From Paenibacillus xylanexedens (GTDB lineage Bacteria > Bacillota > Bacilli > Paenibacillales > Paenibacillaceae), in assembly GCF_017874615.1 (NCBI RefSeq), contig NZ_JAGIKV010000024.1:42818-106817 (forward strand): a stretch of DNA of 64,000 nt, given 5' to 3'. The stretch's first letter is position 1. Each line of letters begins with the position of its first letter. Shown here one piece after another: positions 26,139 to 34,573 of this stretch. The notes below the pieces were generated by a model. The model had not been told where the DNA came from, ran no database searches, and saw nothing but the letters and a program-made list of their open reading frames with translations. The translations under genes were made by a program, and so were the position numbers.

Positions 26139-26695
26139 TGAATGAGTATGGTGTACAACATGGACCTGCTTATCTGGAAGGATTAATTAGGAAGGAAGAG
26201 AACATAAAGTCCGATGAAGTGGAGTGGAAAGGCAAACTTCAAACGAGTGATGGTCATGATAAATTCCATATTTTTTATTATGGTGACTTGACTGAAGATG
26301 ATCTGATTACCTGGCATGATTCGACACCTCTTCTTGTATATGCGGAGCATACGGTCACGGGTGAGCGCTATCTGCTCATTGATACCGCCAAGCACGGCTA
26401 TGATGCTATGTTATGTGAGACCTATTCGGAAGACGCACTACATGACAGACCCCTTCGTCCTTACCTGGATGTTGAAGGTGAGGACATATTTGAAGTAGAG
26501 TTGACGGCTTACTACAATGTGCCTTGGGATGAAGAGTTTGGCGAAGATGTAGATGAAAATGGTGCATATGAACTGATTACGGGAGAGCGCATGCATTTTG
26601 ATCAGGTCAAGCGTGATGGATATGATGCCTTTGCCATTCGCATTCTGAATCGTAAAGGAGTATGGACTGAAATTGTACAGGAAGAACTGGCTTAG
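26135..26695 (+). CDS. uncharacterised acidic protein
   Basis: 186 residues, strongly acidic (many Asp/Glu, e.g. PWDEEFGEDVDENGAYE), no signal peptide or membrane helix. It resembles small immunity-type proteins in composition, but no motif allows a family call. The start overlaps the upstream stop (ATGATG; either ATG could be used). It lies in the middle of the 24968-29880 unit. Confidence 0.75.
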   Translation: MMNEYGVQHGPAYLEGLIRKEENIKSDEVEWKGKLQTSDGHDKFHIFYYGDLTEDDLITWHDSTPLLVYAEHTVTGERYLLIDTAKHGYDAMLCETYSEDALHDRPLRPYLDVEGEDIFEVELTAYYNVPWDEEFGEDVDENGAYELITGERMHFDQVKRDGYDAFAIRILNRKGVWTEIVQEELA

Positions 26696-26740
26696 ATCCT
26701 GAAAACGAATGAACCAAACTGAGATGGGAGATGTCGACTA

Positions 26741-27475
26741 ATGTATATTGTATCCCGTGTACTTAAGCCGGTTCCAGCAGAGGAACTGGATCACTTTGAA
26801 CAACAGCACGGCATCTCGCTACCTTTATCATACCGTACTTGGATTGAACAATATGGGGAAGGTACATACACGGGATGGATGAATGTGCAGAGACCGGACC
26901 CGGAAGTGTTGAAGCCTTTTGTGGAATATGATTTTTGGATACATACGGATGATTCGCCTATAAGTCAGCAGCAACTTGAGCAGTGCATCTCCATCGGCAG
27001 TTCTGTAGATGGAGATTTCCTTGCTGTTCATCCGGAAGTTGAGGGGCTGTTGTGGCTACCGCGTCATGATGAAAATATCACCTTATGGACATGCTCGGAG
27101 ACTGAATTTGGCGAAACGCTGGACCGGATCTATTGTGGGTATTACCATCAGGATAAACCAATAATGCCACTTTACTTTGAGCCGTGGAATGAGTTGCGGA
27201 AACATACATTTTACCATTTTTCAGGCACGGAACAGGGAAGCTCCATGAAGGAACTCGCCGATACATGCAAAACAGAATTTAAGTGGGACGCTGTGTTGGA
27301 GAATGAGTACATGTGCAAGATGTTCATGGTGTCGATGGGAGGATATTTACGATTTAACTATGCAGCTGGGAGAGAAGTTGCCCTTTTCTATGAGGAAAAG
27401 AATGGTGCGGAGGAGGCGACGGATAACGAAATCAGTTTGTTTTTGCAGGCACATCATTGCACGGCATATGAATAG
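26741..27475 (+). CDS. SMI1/KNR4 (SUKH)-like protein
   Basis: The N-terminus EELDHFEQQHGISLPLSYRTWIEQYGEGTYTGW matches the SUKH opening helix-loop (E-x-x-LP-x-x-Y-x-x-x-x-x-x-x-G). In bacteria SUKH proteins are often immunity proteins against nuclease-type polymorphic toxins, but many are orphans; no toxin gene lies here. 244 residues is longer than a single SUKH domain, and the C-terminal half (FSGTEQGSSMKELADTC...) is unassigned. GGGAG lies about 12 bases before the ATG. Confidence 0.7.
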   Translation: MYIVSRVLKPVPAEELDHFEQQHGISLPLSYRTWIEQYGEGTYTGWMNVQRPDPEVLKPFVEYDFWIHTDDSPISQQQLEQCISIGSSVDGDFLAVHPEVEGLLWLPRHDENITLWTCSETEFGETLDRIYCGYYHQDKPIMPLYFEPWNELRKHTFYHFSGTEQGSSMKELADTCKTEFKWDAVLENEYMCKMFMVSMGGYLRFNYAAGREVALFYEEKNGAEEATDNEISLFLQAHHCTAYE

Positions 27476-27496
27476 GGTTAGAGTGGAGGGGAATAG

Positions 27497-28798
27497 ATGA
27501 GTTGGTTAAAGGAAGACATTGCGGAACAATGGCGTAATGAAGGCAAGCGTTATGCAAGGGATGTTAATGCATTTGTCCGGAGAAGTATGCGTGGAGAGCA
27601 ACCGGATGAATCCGAGCTGGAGGGAGACTCCAGAAACGGAATGAGTACTGAAGTATTCCAGATGGTGAGACAGGCCAATCTCCACGGTGATGTGGAGGTG
27701 CTTCGACATGAGCTACCCGCAGCGACGTGGCCATTGAACGAGGCGTTTCAGGCTTCCATGCAAGCGGTCAAAGTTGTAGGTTATTTGAACGAGGAAACGA
27801 TTGTATGTAATACGGGAATTTTCACGGAGAATAGTCAGATATATACAATGGATCAGCACGGATGGCAGTTGATCACTCCATATACTTTTGCAGGTTGCTC
27901 ATCAGACGGATTAGACTATGCGCTTGCAGGACCGAATGGGATTAGTGTCATTCGTCAGCCAGATCGCAGGTTGGAAGGACAGGAGATAGCGACATATCGA
28001 TGGGAAGATATTCAAGCCCGGATACAGTCGGCATTACCTCGGATTGAATCACTTGCGGACTGTGAGCATCCCGAACGGACACTTGAAGGACTTATACCTA
28101 TGGATGAAGGCAAAGCACTACTTATACATTCAAGATACGGGATATATCTTGTAACGCAAGATCAATTGACCTTACTTCATCCCGATCTGGCAGAGATCGA
28201 AGAGTATGAGCTAGAGGATACACAGATAGATATGGGACATGCAGCTGTATCACAGGATGGTCGATGGATTGCCTATGGCAGCCAAGGGAGCAATCATATG
28301 GTGATGGACCGCCAGCTGAACAAGACATACTCTCTCTATCCAGAATCGAGCTACCCTCATTATGCAGCATTCACCAGTGATAACCAGACCGTCTGGTTTA
28401 ACGCATGTCATTTCTATAACGGGGTCACGATACAGGTCCCGCTGGAATCAATTGCAGGCAACGAAACGAAGGAAGATTGGCCAGTGATGGATGAGAATGC
28501 ACGTGTGTATGCAGCAGTGGAAATAGAGGCAGGCATGGTGCTTGGAGATGCATATGGTTATCTGAATTGTGTGAATAACAAGGGAGAGGAAGTATGGCGC
28601 CATTTCGTGGGTAGTACGATCTATTCTTTCGCCGTATCACCAGAGCGATCCAAACTTGCAGTTGGCACATATGGTGGCATGCTGCATGTGCTCGATCTTC
28701 GTTCCAAAGAAATGGACGAGTACGGGATCGGTACAGGCACTCTTCGTGAGTTGGAGCGGTATGTGTTGTGGCGTGGAGAAGAACCTCTGCGCTGGTGA
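27497..28798 (+). CDS. predicted beta-propeller (WD-like) protein
   Basis: 433 residues. After a helical N-terminus (1-95) come repeated four-strand-like blocks: VGYLNEETIVCNTGIF, GGWQLITPYTFAGCSSDG, AVSQDGRWIAYGSQGSNHMVMDRQLNK, AAFTSDNQTVWFNAC, YSFAVSPERSKLAVGTYGGMLHVLDL. SxDGRWIAYGS and SPERSKLAVGTYGG are typical WD40 or TolB-like blade motifs. There is no signal peptide, so it is cytosolic. Likely a protein-interaction scaffold. GGAGGGG precedes the ATG. The gene lies 21 bases after the SUKH-like gene. Confidence 0.75.
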   Translation: MSWLKEDIAEQWRNEGKRYARDVNAFVRRSMRGEQPDESELEGDSRNGMSTEVFQMVRQANLHGDVEVLRHELPAATWPLNEAFQASMQAVKVVGYLNEETIVCNTGIFTENSQIYTMDQHGWQLITPYTFAGCSSDGLDYALAGPNGISVIRQPDRRLEGQEIATYRWEDIQARIQSALPRIESLADCEHPERTLEGLIPMDEGKALLIHSRYGIYLVTQDQLTLLHPDLAEIEEYELEDTQIDMGHAAVSQDGRWIAYGSQGSNHMVMDRQLNKTYSLYPESSYPHYAAFTSDNQTVWFNACHFYNGVTIQVPLESIAGNETKEDWPVMDENARVYAAVEIEAGMVLGDAYGYLNCVNNKGEEVWRHFVGSTIYSFAVSPERSKLAVGTYGGMLHVLDLRSKEMDEYGIGTGTLRELERYVLWRGEEPLRW

Positions 28799-28830
28799 GG
28801 TAGCATTTTGACCTAGTTAGGGGTGAAGGG

Positions 28831-29253
28831 ATGGAACGTGAAGAGGCTGTAACGTTATTAAAATGTCACTCCTTTTCCTATGATGATCTGAGTCATCCCA
28901 AGATGGAGAACGGTTTTATTGGCAGTCTGCGGCCCTTCCGTGGACAATTGATTGAGGAGAATTTTCATGAGTTGATGGGGATACTGCGTGTTCTGGCGTC
29001 CGAACTTGCACGGCCTTCACTGGATCGGGAAGTCATGGCATGTCTATGGGGAATTACTCACATGGCCCGTGCTTGGGCTGTTGAACCTGAGGGTATGCTT
29101 CGCAGCAACAACCTCATTTCGGACGCACAGGTGGCGTTGATGGAACAATGGCTTAATTTGTTATCTTATGCAGTCATGATTCTGATTGAAGGCGGCGGAG
29201 AGCAAGAAGCGTTTTGGGGATATCATCAATATCTACAAGAAGAGAAGAACTGA
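28831..29253 (+). CDS. small helical protein of unknown function
   Basis: 140 residues, mostly helix-forming; contains CLWGITHMARAWAVEPEGMLRSNNLIS and a Trp-rich C-terminus. No known family. AGGGGTGAAGGG precedes the ATG. It sits between the propeller gene and a second SUKH gene in the same direction with short gaps, so it belongs to the same transcript. Confidence 0.75.
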   Translation: MEREEAVTLLKCHSFSYDDLSHPKMENGFIGSLRPFRGQLIEENFHELMGILRVLASELARPSLDREVMACLWGITHMARAWAVEPEGMLRSNNLISDAQVALMEQWLNLLSYAVMILIEGGGEQEAFWGYHQYLQEEKN

Positions 29254-29274
29254 GATATGGGAGGTGTGGTGAGA

Positions 29275-29880
29275 TTGGAGCCGAATGTATCATTAAACTT
29301 GCTAATGGACGAGCTGAATCACTTGTTAGCTGAGAGAATACAGGATCAAGAGATTCGCCAATTGTTTGAAGAATATCAACATCGGGAAGGTGCATCCGAG
29401 GAAAGTCTGGATCTATTCGAAAAGGAGTATGGCGTCCGGCTACCTGGCGATTTTCGTGCCTTTTACCAAAGGAAAGACGGCAGTGGCTACGGGTTGCATG
29501 TGCTGTACTCGGGTGATGCCGAGACGGGCAGATGTACACCCTTTTATCTGATGTCATTGGAAGAGATTCGAGAGACCAAACAATACTTCTGTGAAGTGGA
29601 TGAGAAGCTTGAAGAGTATTATTCTGCCGAAGAGATCAGCCAGCTGGACCCGGAGATCAAACCATACCTTTTCCATAAACCATGGATTCCTTTTGCAACA
29701 ATTGCAGGTGGTTCACTGTATCTGATGCTCGATTTTGATCCAACGGAGGAAGGCACGTATGGGCAGATTATTATGTACGTTCACGATCCGGATTTTGTCT
29801 ATTATCTTACACCTACCTTCACGGATCTCCTCAGTATGTCGAACCGTAATCTGAAGATGATGGATGAGATCACCTATTAA
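29275..29880 (+). CDS. SMI1/KNR4 (SUKH-1) family protein
   Basis: Clear SUKH-1 features: ASEESLDLFEKEYGVRLPGDFRAFYQRKDGSGYG, a middle hydrophobic strand FHKPWIPFATIAGGSLYLMLDFDPTEEGTYGQIIMYVHD, and an aromatic C-terminus. In other bacteria members neutralise toxins or act as orphan interaction modules. I choose TTG at 29275 because GGGAGG lies 9 bases upstream; the ATG at 29257 overlaps that ribosome site and has none of its own. Last gene of the 24968-29880 unit. The stop is followed by a hairpin at 29913. Confidence 0.85.
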   Translation: MEPNVSLNLLMDELNHLLAERIQDQEIRQLFEEYQHREGASEESLDLFEKEYGVRLPGDFRAFYQRKDGSGYGLHVLYSGDAETGRCTPFYLMSLEEIRETKQYFCEVDEKLEEYYSAEEISQLDPEIKPYLFHKPWIPFATIAGGSLYLMLDFDPTEEGTYGQIIMYVHDPDFVYYLTPTFTDLLSMSNRNLKMMDEITY

Positions 29881-29912
29881 AATCCTGCACGATTAGACAA
29901 TTCCTTCAATAA

Positions 29913-29940
29913 TAAAGAAGCTGCCGAAGCAGCTCCTTTA
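29913..29940. terminator. terminator with TTCG tetraloop
   Basis: On the minus strand AGCTGC-TTCG-GCAGCT is followed by TCTTTATT; it ends the coat-like gene and may also stop the plus-strand operon. Confidence 0.7.
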
Positions 29941-29971
29941 TCTGAACCAGTACTCTGAATGAGTCTAATGA

Positions 29972-30289
29972 TTACCACTGGAAGAAACGATGTCCGTGAT
30001 ATCCTCCACCTGGAGGTCCTCCGTGTCCACCCGGACCGCCAGGTCCACCTCCGTGAGGTCCACCGGGATAGCCACCTCCTGGGAAATGACCAGGGTGTCC
30101 ACCGGGGTAACCACCGCCGGGATAGCCACCATGCCACCAAGGACCGCCGATCGGATATGGTAGTGGAACAGGAACGATGGGCGGGTATGGATAGGGATAA
30201 GGGTAAGGATACGGTGGGGGTGGCGGATAATAAGGGTAAGGATAACCCGCAGGTTGCGGGGATGAAACTGAACCAGGGCCGTATGCCAT
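29972..30289 (-). CDS. Tyr/Pro/Gly-rich spore-coat-like protein
   Basis: 105 residues with two low-complexity zones: PY repeats (residues about 14-45, PYPY and PPPPP) and HGGYPGGG-type glycine repeats (about 50-98), ending HGHRFFQW. This composition is typical of spore coat or crust proteins cross-linked through tyrosine, though no specific family can be named. The start is set by GGAGG 8 bases before MAYGPGS. It is transcribed against all neighbours. A CATA-NNN-TG sequence upstream could be a weak sporulation sigma-factor -10, too degenerate to rely on. Confidence 0.75.
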   Translation of the reverse strand: MAYGPGSVSSPQPAGYPYPYYPPPPPYPYPYPYPYPPIVPVPLPYPIGGPWWHGGYPGGGYPGGHPGHFPGGGYPGGPHGGGPGGPGGHGGPPGGGYHGHRFFQW

Positions 30290-30397
30290 GTAACAAGCCT
30301 CCAATAACTTCATTGATGATATCAGCCTATGCCACAGTGGTTTCAGATGATACAGCAGATTGAAGATTAATGAATAATGAGTAATGAGGGGGAACCT

Positions 30398-31447
30398 ATG
30401 GTAGCCGTAGCTTTTCATACTGATCCAAGAGGAACTGCCTATGAACTGTTGATTGACGAATTGATCGAGAAGACAGATCGTTTTATGCTGGTAGACAGAA
30501 AATATGCTGAGGAAGCTACACCTGAAAGAGTTACCACAGTGTTACGGAGATTGGATCCGTATCTGATTGAAAGCAGTACGATGGAAGAAATGATGATGAA
30601 AAGTGGCGCCATGTATTCAGAGGGGATTTATTACATATATCGTTGCACGCCGGAATCAGGGCAGATCCTCAAGGAGGAAGCCAACCGCTTTCATGACTGG
30701 TTATATCCCTCAATGCCAGATGATCTTTGTTTTTTGAACGAGGATGGAAGTGACTACTTCTACACTGTTGCTCATGAGAATATGTATGGCATGCATATTA
30801 CACAAGAAGAAGCAATTGAGCTAATGGAGCGAATCACTGGGTTATTTTTTAGATTAGATCGGCATCAGGACATTCATTGCTTACTGGACGATGCGATTAG
30901 ACATCAGACGGATGTGCTGAATATTAGTTCACATTACTTGAAAGAGATTCCGGAACGTATTCGGGAATTAAAGCCCTTGAAACGTTTGACGATTTTTGAG
31001 CAGGATGTTTATAGGCTTCCTCCAGCCCTTTTCGAACTGACATCATTGGAAGAATTGGAGATCATGACGGCGGATTTGGAAGGTATTCACCAAGACATTG
31101 GAAAATTGAAACAACTTCGAGAGCTTAGAATTTATTGCGGCAGTTCTTATCATGTTCCGACCGGATGGAAGCCGAAGGAGAAGTCGGATCTTGGTCTGAA
31201 ACATATTCCAGCCGAGATTGGTGAATTGAGCGAACTCGTAACTCTGGATATAGGGTACTCTGGTATTTGTGCGCTTCCGCCTGAACTGGAGAAATTAAAG
31301 AAACTACGTTATTTGAGTGTAACTGATGGTTTGATCGAGGGAACGCCAGACATGGTCAAGCGAATGAGTTGGCTTCAGAGTGTAAATTTGAACAGTACTC
31401 CATTAGGGATTAGTTGGGAGGGCATCTCTGACGAAGCAGAATTTTAA
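30398..31447 (+). CDS. leucine-rich-repeat protein
   Basis: 349 residues. The N-terminal 150 residues are unassigned (YYIYRCTPESGQILKEEANRFHDWL). From about 185 come leucine-rich repeats: VLNISSHYLKEIPERIRELKPLKRL, LPPALFELTSLEELEIM, GIHQDIGKLKQLRELRI, HIPAEIGELSELVTLDI, ALPPELEKLKKLRYLSV. The pattern L-x-x-LP-x-x-I is of the bacterial/plant intracellular type. The start is the ATG preceded by GAGGGGG; an earlier in-frame ATG overlaps this site. Probably a protein-binding module; partner unknown. Confidence 0.82.
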   Translation: MVAVAFHTDPRGTAYELLIDELIEKTDRFMLVDRKYAEEATPERVTTVLRRLDPYLIESSTMEEMMMKSGAMYSEGIYYIYRCTPESGQILKEEANRFHDWLYPSMPDDLCFLNEDGSDYFYTVAHENMYGMHITQEEAIELMERITGLFFRLDRHQDIHCLLDDAIRHQTDVLNISSHYLKEIPERIRELKPLKRLTIFEQDVYRLPPALFELTSLEELEIMTADLEGIHQDIGKLKQLRELRIYCGSSYHVPTGWKPKEKSDLGLKHIPAEIGELSELVTLDIGYSGICALPPELEKLKKLRYLSVTDGLIEGTPDMVKRMSWLQSVNLNSTPLGISWEGISDEAEF

Positions 31448-31449
31448 TA

Positions 31450-31493
31450 GCCAATGAGCCCTGCTCGGGCTGTCTGAGTCAGGGCTCATTGGC
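31450..31493 (+). terminator. terminator of the LRR gene
   Basis: GCCAATGAGCCCTG / CAGGGCTCATTGGC, a 14-bp perfect stem. The T tail is short. Confidence 0.75.
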
Positions 31494-31599
31494 TACTCGT
31501 TAATAACTTGGCGGAAATGGGCTCACGTATCTGGGCGCTGGGCATAAGCTGGCATATAGGTTATGACCTAAACCGAGAGCGAAGGGCAGGCGTTTTATT

Positions 31600-32421
31600 T
31601 TGGCAACCTCATACATGGATTACACTTTACCAACCACTGAATTTACTTACGATTTGAGCAATAACCCGTTATTCAAGAAGGATGAGAACAACTATATTAA
31701 CGCTCTTTCCATCAAACAGTTAAACACACTGGGCAATACTTCTTTACTGGATATTTTCCTCAACACTGGCAATGTGGTTGAACCACATACGCATCCGAAT
31801 GCAACCGAGTTGGTATACTGCATCAGCGGTTCGGCAGTTGTTTCCCTCATTAATCCATTTACCAACGAGCTGCTTCATTTCCCGATTACTCCGGGGCAGG
31901 TGGCTAACGTTCCTCAAGGCTGGTGGCACTATGAAGTGGCTACTGCAGATCATACACACTTACTGGCAGTCTTTGATGCTCCGGTTCCTGAAGCGATATT
32001 TGGCTCAGACACCTTACGTCTTACACCTGCAAAACTGTTGGCTTATACCTACTGTCTGGATGAGAAAAAAGTTCAAGAAGCACTTGCTCCCATTCAAAAA
32101 ACAGTGATTATTGGCCCGCCGGCAGATTGCCAGCCTTCAACTGCTCCTGCCTCTAACAGTGCTCCAAATGTGAATCATCAGCCTTACGTAATGCATAATG
32201 TACAACCCAATGTACAGCCAAACATACAACCAAACACACAACCCAATGTACTACCAAACATGCAGCCCAACTCACAGCCGAACAACCAACCAAACATGCA
32301 ACCTTACGTAAACCGTCTTCCGTACTGGGGCACTTGGGTTGATCCACGTATTATTCATGAGCCGGGCTGTCCGTATTATAGAGAGCTTCCTATGAATACG
32401 AATAATCAAGAGGAAAGATGA
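31600..32421 (+). CDS. germin-like cupin with Asn/Pro/Gln repeat tail
   Basis: Cupin domain (about 40-165): VVEPHTHPNATELVYCISGSAVVSL gives motif 1 (H-x-H, Glu), PGQVANVPQGWWHYE gives motif 2 (His). After it comes a conserved tail YCLDEKKVQEALAPIQKTVIIGPPADC, then a 12-base-periodic repeat coding for NVQPN-type pentads and tetrads (about 200-235), and CPYYRELPMN. The repeats and free cysteines suggest a spore-surface or sporulation-linked protein (inference). The start is either TTG 31600 or ATG 31615; neither has a strong ribosome site. A paralogue without the repeats lies at 51494-52090. Confidence 0.8.
   Translation: MATSYMDYTLPTTEFTYDLSNNPLFKKDENNYINALSIKQLNTLGNTSLLDIFLNTGNVVEPHTHPNATELVYCISGSAVVSLINPFTNELLHFPITPGQVANVPQGWWHYEVATADHTHLLAVFDAPVPEAIFGSDTLRLTPAKLLAYTYCLDEKKVQEALAPIQKTVIIGPPADCQPSTAPASNSAPNVNHQPYVMHNVQPNVQPNIQPNTQPNVLPNMQPNSQPNNQPNMQPYVNRLPYWGTWVDPRIIHEPGCPYYRELPMNTNNQEER
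32202..32310 (+). repeat. in-frame tandem repeat in the cupin gene
   Basis: About nine imperfect 12-base units of the type CAACC-AAYNTR code for xQPN steps (NVQPN, NIQPN, NTQPN). The repeat keeps the frame. Confidence 0.75.
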
Positions 32422-32480
32422 CGTTTATGAGGCAAGGTTTATCTTATACACATAGCTACTTCAGTTAAATTAGGTATAAC

Positions 32481-32515
32481 AAAAGAAGCGTCCGCAAAGG
32501 AACGCTTCTTTTGTT
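32481..32515 (+). terminator. terminator of the repeat-tailed cupin gene
   Basis: AAAGAAGCGT / AACGCTTCTTTT stem with T-rich tail. Confidence 0.85.
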
Positions 32516-32702
32516 GATTAAAGGTGTCTTCAAACCTGCTGAAAGCCGATGCATACTTAAACTTGTCTGGAGCATGGAATGCTAACGAATCGTAGGCGTC
32601 TTAATCAAGGATTTGAGGCGTGCTCAGAAATCTAAAGAATCTGAGACACGTTATATCAGAAGAAACAGCCGTTTGACATGTTTTTATCGGGGGATTTTGG
32701 GA

Positions 32703-32784
32703 AATAACATGTCTGGAGTTCCTTACAATTTTAAATGAGGACCTAGAGGCCAAATAAGATGTCCTGAGTTCCTAAGAAATTTTT
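32703..32784 (+). repeat. two direct repeats 50 bp apart
   Basis: AATAACATGTCTGGAGTTCC (32703) and AATAAGATGTCCTGAGTTCC (32753) recur with a similar A/T-rich continuation. The surrounding 32516-32878 contains no gene. Confidence 0.55.
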
Positions 32785-32878
32785 CTACCCATTCCTCAGA
32801 GACCGCAGGATGGTACTTCAAGACTTTATAGGCGCTGACATCCATCATCGATAGCTTGCCTGAGGTTGAAGAACACCT

Positions 32879-33109
32879 ATATATGTTCAACTAAACATTT
32901 ACACGATAACGGAGAGGGCAGAAATAACTTGAAGAAGCGGAGCGTTCGCCTAAAAGCTTTCTACAGGAAAGCTACTTCGGAAGCATACGCTATCACCGGA
33001 TTTTCCCTATGAAAAATGGAATAAAAAAATCTGGGGATAACAGCGATCGTAAAGTTATTCTGCCATCGGAGTGCCAGTGTAAATATATTCATTAGTTGAA
33101 CTTATATAT
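32879..33109. repeat. 231-bp element with terminal inverted repeats
   Basis: The left end ATATATGTTCAACTAA...TTTACAC and the right end, read in reverse, ATATATAAGTTCAACTAA...TTTACAC, form inverted termini of about 30 bases. The interior contains no gene but has nested hairpins, e.g. AAGCTTTC-tacag-GAAAGCT (about 32955-32975). Partial copies of its ends occur at 5883-5912 and 34451-34472. It resembles a non-autonomous mobile (MITE-like) or REP-like element. Confidence 0.65.
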
Positions 33110-33117
33110 GATTTAAT

Positions 33118-34164
33118 TTACGATGTGTAATTTCGTCCCAAGCCAAGCTCCGTTAACAATTGACGATAAGCAATCGAAGTACGGTCTGCGGGAATATGGG
33201 CTTCGGCATGCAGATCAAGGGGCAGATCCTCCGGCTTCTGTGACTCGACCATCTCGCGGTCTTCTTCAAATACCTGTAAGTTGAACTTGATTGTATCTTC
33301 AATCGGGGCGTCTTTGTCAAAGTTGCGTGTGATTGGACAGAATAAACGTGTATAACGGGCAGAGATTGGCGAAGCACAATTCAGAATATTCAGTTTGTCG
33401 TCTCCTGGGAAATGTACCGTAAGAGAAGCCGCAAAAGGTGGGAACACTCGAAACTCGCGCAGCCATTGGAAACCTTCAGGTGCAACAAGATCTTGCCCTT
33501 TGCCATAGTTACTTACCGTACTCCAATACTCCGCCAGTAACTCATTACCTTCGCGTTTCACTTTGTATTGGGGGACTTCGGTGTTGTTTCGATCACCAAA
33601 CGTCTCGGTATGCACATAGGCAAAATGGGATACATCCAGGAATCCCTCCATTTGTCGTCCAGAGGAACCAGCAATGTCAAAGTTGGGTGGCAAAATATTG
33701 ATATAATCCGGATCATCCCATCCAGGGAAGGAGGGGATCTGTTCTTCCGTTCCCGCTAAAGTGGTCCAGATCAAGCCATAACGTTCGACTGCCGGGTACA
33801 CGATAAGTTTGAGCTTAGGCGAGATCTTGGAGCTTGGGTGCGCAGGTACTGCGGTACATTTTCCTTCACAATTATAACGGAAACCATGATAAGGGCAGAC
33901 AATCTCGCCATTTTCTACCCAGCCTTTACTAAGTGGAGCCCCGCGGTGAAAACAAAGATCCTTGGCTACCACAACCTGATCATTACTGCGGTAGAGAACC
34001 AGCTTGACATCGAGTAATTGAGCAGCCAGGGGTTTGTCTGTTACTTCGGTTGCTTGGGCTACCGGGTACCAATATTGGGATAATACATGCCAGTCTTCAG
34101 CAGTGAACGTACACCCTCTAGGTAATTCGGAAGTCATTGTATGGTTTGCGTTGGAAGTTATCAT
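33118..34164 (-). CDS. Rieske non-heme iron oxygenase, alpha subunit
   Basis: Predicted aromatic-ring hydroxylating or O/N-demethylating oxygenase. N-terminal Rieske [2Fe-2S] site C-F-H-x16-C-P-Y-H (about residues 72-95), then the mononuclear iron site in FLDVSHFAYVH (about 177-187, H-x4-H; the upstream Asp is the electron bridge). The length (348) and lack of a beta subunit match the vanillate-demethylase (VanA) type, which needs a separate reductase; none is adjacent. AAGGAG lies 8 bases before the chosen ATG; an upstream GTG is too close to that site. Two TTTTGGT operator-like repeats lie upstream. Confidence 0.9.
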   Translation of the reverse strand: MITSNANHTMTSELPRGCTFTAEDWHVLSQYWYPVAQATEVTDKPLAAQLLDVKLVLYRSNDQVVVAKDLCFHRGAPLSKGWVENGEIVCPYHGFRYNCEGKCTAVPAHPSSKISPKLKLIVYPAVERYGLIWTTLAGTEEQIPSFPGWDDPDYINILPPNFDIAGSSGRQMEGFLDVSHFAYVHTETFGDRNNTEVPQYKVKREGNELLAEYWSTVSNYGKGQDLVAPEGFQWLREFRVFPPFAASLTVHFPGDDKLNILNCASPISARYTRLFCPITRNFDKDAPIEDTIKFNLQVFEEDREMVESQKPEDLPLDLHAEAHIPADRTSIAYRQLLTELGLGRNYTS

Positions 34165-34248
34165 AGGAAACACTCCTTGCTGATATGGATAAACGATTTT
34201 CTTTTTAATGTCAGAAAAGTTAACTTCGTTAGCCGTATGTTACTACTC

Positions 34249-34293
34249 TTTTGGTCAAAATATCAATATATCCAACCTGCTTTTGGTTAAAAT
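34249..34293. promoter_or_regulatory. paired operator-like repeats upstream of the Rieske gene
   Basis: TTTTGGTCAAAAT (34249-34261) and TTTTGGTTAAAAT (34281-34293) are 32 bp apart, about three helical turns. Each is a TTTTG-N2-CAAAA-like dyad. The region 34165-34509 holds no gene I can support. Confidence 0.5.
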
Positions 34294-34450
34294 CACAAAC
34301 GCTACAGCAAAAACCGTACATGAATACGGAAAATTTCTGTTTTATATTACGTCAGATGTTAATTACATAAAAAGAGAACAACCTTTCAGTATGTTTTTCC
34401 ATTACTGATTTTTGACTCCATGGAGGTTGTCCTGCCATCAGAATCTCAGG

Positions 34451-34472
34451 GTGAATATTCGTTAGTTGAGCT
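34451..34472 (+). repeat. degenerate end of the inverted-repeat element
   Basis: ATATTCGTTAGTTGAGCT differs at two positions from the right end of the element at 32879-33109. Confidence 0.4.
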
Positions 34473-34509
34473 GACATTCTTGTGGGCATAAAAAGATTTT
34501 TGCAAAGAA

Positions 34510-34536
34510 TGTCACAGATCCCGGCTGTCATTTGTC
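34510..34536 (+). promoter_or_regulatory. ECF41-type sigma-factor promoter
   Basis: TGTCACA (34510-34516), 16 bp, TGTC (34533-34536). The published ECF41 consensus is TGTCACA-N16-CGTC, so only one base differs. An inverted repeat TCATTTG / CAAATGA (34528-34534 and 34551-34557) spans the -10. It lies 38 bases before the AhpD-like gene and should be read by the sigma factor encoded next. Confidence 0.8.
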
Positions 34537-34573
34537 TACAGTATGTAAACCAAATGACGGAGGAGAATGAGAA

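Noticed and set aside
30000..30270. Possible CRISPR-like tandem repeat
   Set aside because: The repetition encodes in-frame PY and GGYPG steps of a coat-like protein; units are short and irregular with no spacers.
31600..32421. Oxalate decarboxylase
   Set aside because: Only one cupin domain and the tail differs; bacterial oxalate decarboxylases are bicupins.
34208..34408. 66-residue frame upstream of the ECF41 operon
   Set aside because: No ribosome site, no coding pattern; it overlaps the operator-like repeats of the Rieske promoter region.
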